From Aurelia coerulea (taxonomy: Eukaryota > Cnidaria > Scyphozoa > Semaeostomeae > Ulmaridae), in assembly GCA_039566865.1 (NCBI GenBank), contig CM076943.1, positions 48,324,124-48,388,123 on the forward strand: a stretch of DNA of 64,000 nucleotides, given 5' to 3'. Positions 1-13,100 of this stretch are shown piece after piece. The stretch's first letter is position 1, and every line of letters starts with the position of its first letter. The position numbers and the translations under genes are program-made. Below the pieces are notes generated by a model that saw nothing but the letters and a program-made list of their open reading frames with translations, was not told the origin of the DNA and searched no databases.

Positions 1-102
1 GTGTGATCCTGGTTACGTACATTTAAGTGCCAGTCGAGTCAAAACAATTTTCATTTATCCAGAGATTCACTTTCATTAATTACGTTAAGGGCCCCATCAT
101 AT

Positions 103-612
103 CATAGGGCTCAAATCTTTACAAAGTTCGGTGTAAAATTCTATTGCCGTTTTCTTTGAAATAAATAGCTTGGAAGGAACTCAGGGTTTTTGCTATAAAT
201 CTGCCGTGGCAATTTATTGATATCTTGATTAGTTTCAATATGGCGGCATTTATTAAATTTGACGCTATGACGTCATCAAATTTCTAAATCCTAAACTACA
301 AAAGCTACATATTTCTGCTTGCCACCATATTGTAGACCTCCATAAACTATGGTTTTCTTGAAGGTTATGTAATGTTTCTTCTATTAGTTTAGGATCTACA
401 ATGATTTAAATTTTTTCAAAATTTTCCATGAATTTTTTCAAAAATTATCAAATTACCGCCATTTTGAACAAATTAAAGATATCATAAAATTTCCACGGCA
501 GATTTACAGCAAAGTACCAAAAGTTCCTTTCAAGCAATCCAATTCAAAGAAAAATATAATAGAATTTTACACCGACCTTTTTAAAGATTTGAAAGATTTG
601 AGCCCTATTATG
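103..612. mobile_element. Palindromic MITE, family P (TGACGTCATC core)
   Basis: Inverted repeat of over 100 bp: catagggctcaaatctt and cggtgtaaaattcta near the left end recur inverted at the right end. The centre has ATGACGTCATCAAATTTCTA, shared with copies at 10.5 and 16.4 kb. Confidence 0.7.
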
Positions 613-1051
613 CTATTTAATTTTGGAGACTCTAGAGTTCCAATGCAAATCCACGAACATAACACATATCGATAAGCAACTACATTTGGGGCTGGTAACC
701 CTCAAAATTGATGAGTTTTTGAAGGTGAACAAGGATTCGTTGTCTTTTGGTTGGAATAGATATACATCCGTTTGAAGGCAGGAAAACCGCAAAACAACGA
801 GAAATCAAAGACCACTATTTTTTCCTATTTCCTAATATTGATATTTCACTGATTTTTTATATTATTGATATTTTCGCGAAATCCTATAGGTGAACGAGGA
901 GTATCGTCAGTTTAGTCTTGCTTTCAGAGAAACCTTGTGATTATTTTGTCCTAGCTCCGTAGAATTTGTTTCTTAAAAATTGATATTTTGCTTCTTATTC
1001 ATTGCATTCTGAAATCAGACCCTTTTTGATAGATATATGTGTGCTTTCTAG
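613..1051. other. ERC intron, nothing recognised
   Basis: Unique-looking AT-rich sequence; no exon, RNA gene or repeat seen. The same is true of positions 1-102. Confidence 0.5.
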
Positions 1052-1156
1052 AAAGAACTACTGGCACGAAGTTCTGAAGAGACAGAGGAAAAAGGCAAGT
1101 CGTTACTTGACGAAATCACAAAAATGAACGAGGAAATTGAAGCTTTCAAGCAGCAG
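1052..1156 (+). CDS. ERC1: ERC exon a (35 aa, phase 0-0)
   Basis: First ERC exon in the window. Acceptor ctttctag, donor gtaaga. Encodes KELLARSSEETEEKGKSLL and more, a charged heptad-type coil. Both ends fall between codons. Confidence 0.8.
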
Positions 1157-4100
1157 GTAAGATTGTGTTCATTTCTCTTTGTTCATTGTTATAAATTTCT
1201 CATTCAGTAAAGAAATCGTTCGTTAAACTTTGTCGTCGGACACTGGTCACAACAAATCTTCGGATAAGGTTCGGTTCGAGCCTCAGTTTTCCGTATTGAA
1301 CTGAATGATGGCTCTCTGGAATCTGCGTTCCAGGGTCTCGTTCTGGAATCTCGTTATGGCTGGTTGTGGATCTCTTGCAGTTCTGTGGACATTTGTAATC
1401 ATTTGAGAGCAAGTGAACGCAGACGAAGAACGCAGATTGTGCTTTTACCATTTAATTGATGCTAAGGATGCTTTAGTTAACAAGGGATTGGAGGTATGTT
1501 GCGAAGGTTGTTGATTTTTGGGCATTAAGCCACAACGGAAAAACGCTAGGAGGACAGGCCTAAGCTTCTACAGTTGGATCTTCTATCAGCCCGTGCTGGA
1601 ACAAAGCTACATTCTGACAAAAATATTCCTTTCTGACACATTTTAAATTGGAAGTCATTCTTTGGAAATTGCATGAAAACCATTTACCAACTACCGAGTG
1701 AGCCAGAAAGAAGTTCACACTTTTGAAAATTCATAGCATCAAGAGTATTTGCTGGATTGGAATGAATCAATATTTGCTTGACAACCAAAAGATCGAATTA
1801 TTATTGTGATTTTTCTCGCCTTGTTTCAAGCATTGGAAAAATTGATAAATTCAGATTTATAAAAACTTTGTGGTTGCAAAATGACTGAAAAAGGCCTAAA
1901 GTACATGATCAAATCATAAAAGACTCCTCGCTCAGAACGTCATAGAAAAAGCAATTTCTCATGGGTGAGAGATATCGTCTGCACACATGCTGCCATAAGG
2001 ATTGAAAATCTTTAGTATCTGTTTGAGAATCTATGTCTTATAACTCTTAAGAGAGGTGAAACGCCCGTGCGTATTGTTCACTGCGAGGAGAGCGATTTTA
2101 TCAAGTGTTTTAAAGGCCCCTTTTCAGGCGTTTTGAAAACATGAAATTTTTGTAAAGTTGAATTTACCGATATTTGCAGTGCTCGTAAGAAGACGAGAAG
2201 AATCAAAGAAATACGTCGATCTTTTGGCTTTTAACTAGAATTTCAATCATTCAGATCCATGAAGTACTTGTGGTGCCACGAATTGTCGAAAGTGGGAACT
2301 TTTTTCTGGTTCACCCGGTTATTCGTACAGTTGTAGTGAACAATAGGTTTTTGCATTTCATTGCATTTTGTTGGGTTATGTGGTACTTACGTGACCTGAG
2401 GCGATATTTCTTCAAACCCTTTCCTATCTTCTTCTTTCAATCATGGATTCAAGTTTTTCTACAATTGTGGTTCAGTTTCATTTACTTATTTTCAAAGATT
2501 TTGACTATTTGTTATTTTTGTTAACGTCATTACGACCTCTTTTGTAAGCAATATCTTTTGCATTGAAATGCTCTTTTATCTTCGCATCTGCCTTTCCTGT
2601 TTGGTTAGCGGCGTCATGCCATTTGAAGTATTCATCACATATGATGTCAGGGTCATGTTGTTCGTTGGTCCCATTTCGTTACTGTTTCAAATACAGCCTA
2701 TAATTACATTTAACGAAATGCTGGCTGACTTCAAACTTATTCATTCATATGTCGCCGAAAGCATCTTCGGATCCGACAATCGACGCTGGTATCGTGGTCT
2801 TTCCTTTTTCAAATTATTTCTCTGCAAATGCTGCTTAAGATTTCGTTTGGGAGGGGGGCGGGGGGGGGGCAATTGTCTTCTAAATTGGGACCGTCGTTCT
2901 TTCGCACATTGGTGCCAAGTGTGGTTAAGGTTATCAGTAATACTTTGTCGTGTTGTTATGTAAGGTATCATGGACCCATCTGTCTTCATCTCTAACGGGA
3001 AGGTGTTTGAATTGTTATGCTGGAAAAGGGAAACATCAGATGTCTTCTACATCAGTACCGTCGTTCTTTCGCACATTGGTGCCAAGTGTGGTTAAGTTTA
3101 TCAGTGGTACTTTGTCGTGTTGTTATTTGAGGTATCATGGACCCATCTGTCCTCATCTCTAGCGAGAAGGCGTTTCAATCTTCATTGCTAGAAAAGGGGA
3201 GCATAGAAAGTCTTCTAAATTGTGACTTTGTTCTTTCGCACATTGGTGCCAAGTGTGGTTAAGTTTATCAGTGATACTTTGTCGTGTTGTTATTTGAGGT
3301 AACATTGACCCATCTGTCTTCATCTCTAATGAGAAGGCATTTGAATCTTTAATGCTGTAAAACGGGAACATAGAATGTCTTCTAAATTGTGACCGTCCCT
3401 TCCTTTCGCACATTGTTGCGAAGTGTGGCAAAGTCTATCAGTGATACTCTATCGTATTGTTATTTGATGTACGCATCTCTCACAAACTCTAACAAGATTA
3501 ATCTCGGTCAAAATTATCAATGCCTCATAACACGCCTTAAGATTCTTTGCATTTTCCATTTTGTCTCGGTCATAATTTCTTGATAATAAATGGGATTTCA
3601 TTCTGTGGTATTTCAAACATCTCGTCTGATCTAAAAACAGTAAAAAAATCGCCTTTCTGTCAGGATTAGTCCAGCTTTGACATCTAGGCCACAGTTTCTA
3701 AGCCATATTTAATACATGCTGTAACTGCATAATATTTACATCCACTTTAGAACCTCCTACCGTCGTGCATGAACCATTCTCAATCCCCCTTCATTCACCT
3801 CAGACGTGTTTTTTCATAAGAAACTGCTGATGTACTCTTTTCGTTTTATAAGAGTAATGTTTATTTGAATACACGTATTTTTTATAAGAAACTGCCCATA
3901 AGAAACTCTATTCTCAGATCGCAAAAAAATTAAAAAACTTAGTGCTAGAAAAATATAGGTTAAGAAACTATTTATTTTGATAAAGGAAATCCTTGAAATA
4001 TTTTTACTTTACTTTCATTTGTTTCCTGTATCATATTACTTGTAAGGTACTTGAGAAATGTCTAAACATCGGAGAGGCTTAAAAACCTTGTAAAAAATAG

Positions 4101-7100
4101 ATGTTCACCAGGGCACAGGTAGTGAACATGAATACGCTCATTTTTTTATAAGAAACTAAGGTCCGGTGCTGGTAGGCAGTTTCTTACATTTTTGGGCCAT
4201 TTTGCTCGCAAAAGTTTCTTATGTGTTTCTTATACTTTTAATGCCCGTAGTGTAGAGTTAATTTTGTTCTGTCTAAAAGGGTTCCCAAATTACTTAGTAA
4301 GATCTGAATACAAGTAAATAACATAATTCGCACTCAAAATAATGTCCAAACAGTTCCTATAACTGTATACTGTCAAATTTTTTTTAGTGAGATAGGAAAA
4401 TTGAAATTGTAAATTACAAAAGTTTCTTAGCTTTTTCAATTCAGGTAGGGTTGTTTCTTAACTTTCGAAAAATTGAGCCTACCGTTTCTTATCAGCGGTT
4501 TCTTATAAAAAAATGAGTGTATTGTTATGGAACCTCTTAAGAAACTCGTAAGAAACTCTGAGTACTGAAAATGTGATAATTTTAAGAAACTTTTAGTACT
4601 GGCCCAAATCCTTGTTTCTTATAAAAAGATACGTGTATTCAGACTCAGAATCATCCAATTTTTAAGAATATTATAAGAATATTGCTCAGCCTCAGCTCCC
4701 ATATTTCTGTCTCATTTTTCAGCCGTTGCCTGGTTTTGCGATGTTCATAACAGAGAATCGCATGACTGACATATCTCGTGTTTGCAAAAGGCATGGTTTC
4801 TATTCGAGGGTGGCTATTTCCATATCACATTTGAAAAAAATAAGAATACTTTAAGGATATATTCTGGCTCAAAACAAAAATGTCATAAGAATATCGAGGC
4901 TGGACAAAATTTATAGTATTCTGATAGAAAAATCAGATGGCTGCAAAACTCCATATAAATTAAGAAACTAATTATTTTGATAAAGGAGATCCTTCGCAAG
5001 CTTTTACTTTGTTGTCATTCGTTTCCTGTATCATATTACTCGGAAGGTACTTGCTACTTGAGTCATGTCTAAACATGGGTAGTTAGACACTGCTGGTGTG
5101 CTTCTATGGAGGAGCGCTGGATAATATGTATCTGCGGGGGAAATTTTTTGTAGTACTGCGGAGGAGATATCGAAAGAACGAATCCGCAGTACTACAAAAA
5201 ATTTCCCCCGCAGATACATATTATCCAGCGCTCCTCCATAGAAGCACACCAGCAGTGTCTAACTACCCATGGTCTAAACATTGCAAAGGCGTCAGAAAAT
5301 GTTGTTCTGACATTTTCACGAGGTCCTAGGTACAGTGGACATGAAGATTGTTATGAAACCTTTAAGAAACTCGTAAAAAACTCTCAGTACTCAAAATCTG
5401 GTAATTCTAAGAAACTTTGGCCTAAATTGTTAGTTTATTATAAACGAGAATACACTTGGCTATTTTTTTAGATTTAAGGAAATTGTTCATGGATAAATTC
5501 AACAACATTTTGATTCCGGACACTTAACTTCTTAGATCCGGAAAGTTTATTTGGAATTTACTTTCAATTCAAAGATGACGTTATGTTATAGGCTAAATCG
5601 GCCCGTTCATACTTCTCCGTTTTTGTAGAAAAACGGAGAGAAAAACCTCCGTTTTTGTGAAAGTGTTCACACTGACCCGCACAAAAACGCCGCAAAAACG
5701 GAGGTTTTCGAAAACGCTATCAAAAGTGGATATCCATAAAAACGGAGGTTTTTGAAAACACACTTGATCAGTGTGAACACACAAACAACGGAGGTTTTTG
5801 AAACCGCTGCAACATTCAACAATGAATTTAACAAAAACGGAGCAATGTGAATGCACTAAAACGGAGGTTTTTCTCTCCGTATTTGTTATCAGGCGGATCA
5901 GTGTGAACGGACAAAAACGGACGTTTTTCCCTCCGTTTTTGTACAAAAACGGAGCAAGGTGAACGGGTAGCTTGGATGCCACAAAAACGGATACTAACAA
6001 AAACAGAGCAGTGTGAACGGGGCCTAAATTTGGTTGCACGGAGCTGCCAAGAAACTGATCGATTTAAAGAAACTTATCATGGACCAAGCCAGCAGACTGT
6101 CAGAAAACAACGGGAAAAGAGCTTTGCTTTCTCATCGTGCATGAGATCCTTTTTCAGTGACTTCTTGATGGAACATGTTGTGAGCAAATTTAAAAATTGT
6201 TAAAATGTTTTCTCAAATAGAGTTAAATATGTGATAGCTCCAGCTTGGTAGACTGAGTGCTGTTGTCTTTCAACTCATCTATTTTGAAAAGTCTTGTTCT
6301 TTTGAATGTGTTGTGGCCACGTTGTTTTCTGTCTAAAATGGGAAAACGGGTTTCCCATTAACGCAGTTGCTGTCTTGTAACCAGTAAATTGGAGTAAACG
6401 TACTACAAACATTTTTATTTGACTGTTACTATCAATTTCGATGACTGACTTGCAAGTCGCAACGATGGTGGATCATAGTATAATGACCGCAGTTATATTT
6501 TTGTCGCGGGAACGAGATTGCTTGCGATAAAAGGCAAAGATTGTGATTTTATTGAATAGAGAATAGTTGGGAAATGTACGTCTATAAATTTTTTTAATCA
6601 TTTAGCCTTTCATATTCCGATTTTGTACACGTTTGACAATTGAAAACTCTGAAACACAAAAAGTGCAAATTGTTATTGGTGAAGAACCAGTTTCGGAGAT
6701 TAAGCACACAAAATACCTGGGGATCGAAGTTGACCAATTTCTAGATTGGGACGATCATATGTCCGCTATAACTAAAAAGATATCAAAAGGAATCGGAATG
6801 TTACGTTATGCGAAAAGATATCTCCCTCTAACTACGATTCAGTCAATGTACAGAAGTCTTACTGAGCCTTATTTCCGATCCTGTTTTTCCGTTTGAAGAG
6901 TCTGTAGTACCACTGCCTTAAACAAACTACAGAAACTACAAAACCGTGCCGTGAGGATAGCTACAAACAGCCCTTACGATGCGTCCTCACAACCACTTCT
7001 GAAGGAACTAGGATGGCAAACGGTCAGAGAACTTATTGACATGGAAACCGCCAGGATGGTGTACAGGTCAATTAATGAGGAAGCTCCCAATTACCTTGCA

Positions 7101-10100
7101 ACTTTGTTCGAGAGGTTGTCGGATAATAGTATTAGAGTGCTTCGAAATACAAATACAGACCTGAAGCTGCCTTTCCTAAAAACGTCCAGTGGTCAACGGT
7201 GCTTTGCTTATAGAGGAGCACGATTATGGAATAGCCTTAACGCTGATGTCAAGACAGCGTCGACCTTAAATCGATTCAAAGCTGCATATAAAACCAGCCA
7301 GTAATCTTTTCGGTTGAACTCCTTATATACATACCAGTTTTATTTTCATCTTTATCGTTACTTGTAAATTTTGATTATATATCTTTATTTTGTTGATTTG
7401 CGCTGCGCAGCAGCAGCAAATCTTTAAAATAGGCTCGTAGGCTCGATGAACGAACGTTGACATGGCGCGCATAACTAAACATACAGTGAACATTCCATGG
7501 TTTCAGCCAATGGCATTCCTAGAAAACAGACGCATGTTTACTGCGTTCAGGATTGACGTCATCGGAAGTTGTCATCCATTGTTGTCCACATACGTCACAA
7601 AATTTTAAGCGCGCGCAGGAGGAAGTGATCAGGAAGTGACAGTCCATTCATTGGATGTTTTTGATTGATTAAAATTGGCATGTCTGCAGAGGTTTTTGGC
7701 ATCAAATTTGGAGACCAGAGAAAGATCAGGGCAGTTGGGTTGTGTTGTGAGACGCGTAGGTTGTGGAAGTTTCCCAGTCAATGAGCAACGAGAGAGCAAG
7801 TGTCCGAAGTAAGTCCCGTTTTGGCGCTAATGCAGTTTCGCAGTCTCCCTGCTCTCCGTAATAAATTTCATATTGCAGCATACGAAGAGCGTATCATTTT
7901 CGAAAGAAATCTCGTACATCTTTGGAAAAATCTGCAAAAAAAACCCTGAAAATCCTAGTGTTTAAAAAATCTCTTACGCTTTTCTGGAAGAATGATACTC
8001 CCATCGCTTTGCTTTCCTCAAATTTTAGACCCAAAAAAGGAACCTGACCACCCCTATCCTAGATATACCACAGTACCCTGGACAGGTAAAAAACTTGCAG
8101 ACGTGCAAGCAAGCATTCTTCGAGGTAATCTGTGTGCTCTACACAAATCATGCACATTCATTATCATTCCTGCACAGTTTGCAACAAAACTTCATTTGTA
8201 ACAATACATATACATATGACATAATCTTCACCCTTGCGTCTATCCTCAAAATACTGTCGCAGTTCACAGCGCAAATCTTCAGATAGCAATATCTCTTGTT
8301 ATTATTTTACAGGGCAATTTGGAAATCAGTATTTAACTGTATATTTAACCCTGTTTAAAGAATTTAAAATGAAATGAAAATGAAATGAAAATGAAATGAA
8401 AATGAAATGAAAATGAAATGAAAATGAAATGAAAATGAAATGAAAATGAAATGAAAATGAAATGAAAATGAAATGAAAATGAAATGAAAATGAAATGAAA
8501 ATGAAATGAAAATGAAAATGAAATGAAAATGAAAATGAAATGAAAATGAAATGAAAATGAAATGAAAATGAAATGAAAATGAAATGAAATGAAAATGAAA
8601 TGAAAATGAAATGAAAATGAAATGAAAATGAAATGAAAATGAAATGAAAATGAAATGAAAATGAAATGAAAATGAAATGAAAATGAAATGAAAATGAAAT
8701 GAAAATGAAATGAAAATGAAATGAAAATGAAATGAAAATGAAAATGAAATGAAAATGAAATGAAAATGAAATGAAAATGAAATGAAAATGAAATGAAATG
8801 AAAATGAAATGAAAATGAAATGAAAATGAAATGAAAATGAAATGAAAATGAAATGTTTTGAAAATAGACCCACTTTTCCCGCTCGTCGGAAAAAGTGGAC
8901 CTATTTTAGTTGCCAAAAGAGAGCATTTTTTAAAAATATTTTACTGCCTTTGTCAGAGCTGAGATTTTTTGCCAAGAAGCTAGAAGCACTGAATGTCAAT
9001 TAAACGAAACTTTTGAAATTGTTTGCATTTTATTGTCATTTTACCAGCAATCCAGTTTGAGATTTTGCTCATTTTAGACCCACATTACCCCACCTCACCC
9101 TACCATAGAACAAACATCAAACAACCAAATTAAGGAATCCCGCAATCTGCCATGAAAAATAAGCGTTTTCATGCGTCGTGCTCAAAGTTAACTTCACGCT
9201 TTCACGCAGAAAAAATGGCAAAACACTTCAAACACAAATCAAGGGGAAACTTTCTTATATCTGTTATGAATGAATACATTTGCCTTTTACGTCTGTCGAT
9301 AATATGGGCTGAGAGGATCCAGATAGCGGTTTAGAATTTACATAATTTCTCCTTCTTTTTAGAATCTTGATAAGATAAGGATTTTCGAAGTTTGCATCAT
9401 TTACACTCATTTTTTTTTATAAGAAACCGCTTATAAGAAACGGTAGGCTCAATTTTTCGAAAGCTAAGAAACAACCCTAGCTGAATTGAAAAAGCTAAGA
9501 AATTTTTGTAATTTATAGTTTTAATTTTCCTATCGCACAGACAAATGTTTCACATTGTACAGGTATATCAACTGTTTGGACATTATTTTGAGTGCGAATT
9601 GTGTTATTTACTCGCTTTGAGATCTTACTAAGTAATTTGGGAACCCTTTAGATAAAACAAAATTAACTCTACACTTCCGGCATTAAAGATATAAGAAACA
9701 CGTAAGAAACTTTTGGTAGCAAAATGGCCCAAAAATTTAAGAAACTGCCTACCAGCCCCGGACCTTAGTTTCTTATAAAAAAATGAGTGTATTCATCAGC
9801 CAAGCTCTTTTTGCTAACATTTTTTGTATCTTTATCGACAAAATCCACATTTAAATCCGCAGATTTCCACTTCTTTATCTGCAATGCAAGTTACTGAACT
9901 TCTGTTCGTGGTGTTGCTTATTTTTATTAAAACCAAAATGAAGGTGATTAAAGGAATTAAACCCCGGGGGGGGGGGGGGGGAGTTCTTGCCTAAATTTTG
10001 GGTAGGGGTCTGCCGCGAGCATGTTCAAAGTGGTACCGTTGGCTAGACTAATTTTTAGGAAAGTCGCTCGGTAGCTAATTTCTAATTATGTTTTTCTTGA

Positions 10101-13100
10101 TGTACTTCCATTCTCTCTCAGGTAAATCAACTTGAAATCGAAGTGGAATCAATAAAAAAAGAATATGAATCACTTCAATCGCTCCAAGGAGAAACGACAG
10201 TCAAAAATCAGGAATTACTCACGAAGTTAGAAGAAAGTAAAGGTCAAGTTGAAAGCAAAGAGCAAGAAATATCTTCTTTGAATTCAGAGGTAAGAAAACT
10301 TGTTTAACTCTCATGGATTTATGCTTACGTTTTTTTATAAAGAATTGAGAAGCAAGCAAAATTATGAAAATTAGTTCTGAAAAATCGTTTTGATTACACT
10401 TATTGGTTGTTTTTATCGGAAACTAAGAATTCGAGCCAGTGCTGAAAGTTCCTAAACTTATCAGATTTTGAGATTTGAGGGTTTCTTATGACTTTCTTAT
10501 GAGTTCTGTAGCATGAGTTTCAAATCTTTAAAAAGGCTGGTGCAAAATTCAGTGACCTATTTCTTTGAACTGAATGACTTCAAAGAAATTTTAGCTATTT
10601 CTCTATGATTCTACCGTTGGACTTTTCTAAAATCTTCAACATGTTCAGAATTAGAGTGTTCTTCTTCGTACTTTCTAAACTGTTTGACGCAGCATGAAAT
10701 AATTTAGAACAAAACCATAGTTAATGGATGCCAACAATATGGTATGAAGCAAAAGTCTGTCACTGTTCTGGTTTATGATTAAGAAATTTGATGACGTCAC
10801 ATCCCCAAATGAGTTGAAATGTAAGATACGCTGTAATTTCGAAAAATACCAAAAACTTTTGAGAAGTCCAACGGTAGAATTATAGATAAGTATCTAAAGT
10901 TTCTTTCAAGCCATTCAATCGGAAGAAATAGGTCATTGAATTTTACACCCACCTTTTCACGCTGAGTTAAAGATTTGGAACCTATGCTGAGTTCCGTAAC
11001 AATCTTATGTTTGCTGCTTGTGCCTCGTGAACGGTTTAAAACTAAGTTGTTTGAGGTCCGTAGAAAGCGGGGGACAGGGGGGGGGGGCTTAAGTCCCCCC
11101 AATAATTTTGAAACAAATGGTGCTACGTCACGAGCATTAGTTAGATGTATTGTTCTCTAATGTTTTAAGAAAAATTGCCCCTCCCCCCAATCAGAAGCTG
11201 CTTCCTACGGCCCGGTTAGACATTAGTCAAGTACTTTCCAAATAAAGTCAGGAGTGAAAAAGTAAAATATCACAGGGATTACCTTTAAATGGTATGAATT
11301 ATAAAAAGTATAGAAAGATTCTTAAGTTATATTTTCTCAGTACTGGAGTTTCTTATTTTTTTGGCCATCGGAGAGTTGAGTTTCTTACAAGCAGTTTCTA
11401 ATGAAAAAATGCACGTCTTGTTATATTTTTGATCTGACGTTTTGCACCAAATTGGTTTTATGCCAAATTTTGTTTCAGACACCTTAGTTTGGGCAGATTC
11501 GAGTAAATGACATAAAGTCTTCTTGTTCCTGTTTTTTAAGGATCGATGATAGAGTTAAACTTTCATCTACGTTGTCCAAGTTCATTTTCCTTATCAAGTT
11601 AAGCGTTGAAAGATAAATTTTTCCAAGCAACCAAATCACAAAGCGCCTTCCTTTTTCGATCGCCCGAAGACATTTATTCTTTGGCATTTGGTCACAAAAA
11701 TGTTTCTAATTTTCTTAGAATTAGATTTCACAAAGTAGTTTCCTTGCCAAAGAATTGCTTAATCTTTATATTTCCTGCCCCTTTCCTGCCAAGTAACTTA
11801 TTAATTTCATTTTTTCCGAGTTGATTATATTCTATATTAAATCTTATTACTATTGCTTGATTTAAGAAGATGACTCTGAAGGTCGTTATTCTTGACCCCA
11901 TAAGCTCAAGTTGTTGGGGCATAGGTGGCAGACTTAAGAATGAGCAAGCATTGTTCTCAACATTTCTTGATGAATTAGAGGCGATCTCCTCACTCATTCA
12001 TTCCCCTAAAGAGTTAGGAATCAAATTTTTACGAAAGCAATAACGTTGATGATCTGATTCCCCTTTGATTCCTTTGTACGAATAACTTTTCAAGCCTTGA
12101 GGGAATTGAAAATTATTCGACAGTTGCTCCAAAAGTAAAAATATTAGTTATTACTTTTTTGAGGCTGTGTATCACTCTGTAAGAACCTTGTACACCTTTG
12201 GCAAAATCCCTTTGTTTTCAAGAGAAATCTGTAAAAATCCCTGAAAAGCCTATTGTTTTAGAAAATCTCGTAATCTCGTAGTGTTTCAGAAAACTTCAGG
12301 AGAGTGATACACCCCTCGACTTTTTTACAGGTTCTGAGTACTCAATATCTGTTGATATGTTCATGTGTTGACTCGAATTGATAGCTTTTATAACAGTTTT
12401 ATAGTTTCTCAGCCCTGTTTTTAATGATTTCTCTAAATTATCGAGAAGCTATGGACGGCCTGTTTTTCAGGACTGTAGTCCGTTAGTGACGGGTTTCTAG
12501 TGTTTTTCTGCATTGGTTAAAAGTCCAAAGCTGTGGTTATTTCATGATGAGTCACAGATTTTCAAGCCCACAGGCCTGCATAAGGGATGTTTCATATGGT
12601 TTCCTGGCAATTGTGTCTTCGTATATTCATACTGTTTGTTTAACCAGTGTTTCCCCTGCCCTGTTTTACAGTGATGTGGAGTCCCACGATTGGAGGCTTT
12701 CCGTTATAAAAATATTACTCACAGTTGCGCTTCGATATTGTGTGAGAGGCTGGAGATTGTCTTGAAAACATTTAGCAAATATTTTTTATTTGAATGTTAG
12801 TCCATATAGTCTAAAGTTCATATTTTCTGTTCATGTTAGATGATATCAAAATTAGAAATATTTTTGTTTTGATTTCTAGATTTCCAAAATGAAAGTGATA
12901 ATCGAGGAGAAGGAAAAAGCGATAAAAGACAAGGAAGAGTCGATGGATAAGATAAAGTTATCAAGACGAAGGGAATCGGTGGAAACACAAGATTTGAGAA
13001 GTGTCGTTGAAGGAAAAGATAGAGAAATTGAATCTCTTACGAAAAAGGTAAATTGCTACTTTGATTAGCGTAAATTGCTACTTGGAAACGACACAACTGT

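Noticed and set aside
2741..3431. Several ORFs sharing HTWHQCAKE/TTRQSITD
   Set aside because: Reading frames through the 167-bp tandem repeat and its flank.
5031..5329. Matching ORFs on both strands (MCFYGGALDNMYL...)
   Set aside because: They are the two arms of one perfect palindrome, not genes.
8326..8916. Two long overlapping minus-strand frames (FHFIFISFSF...)
   Set aside because: Translation of the 11-bp minisatellite; open only because the repeat lacks stops.
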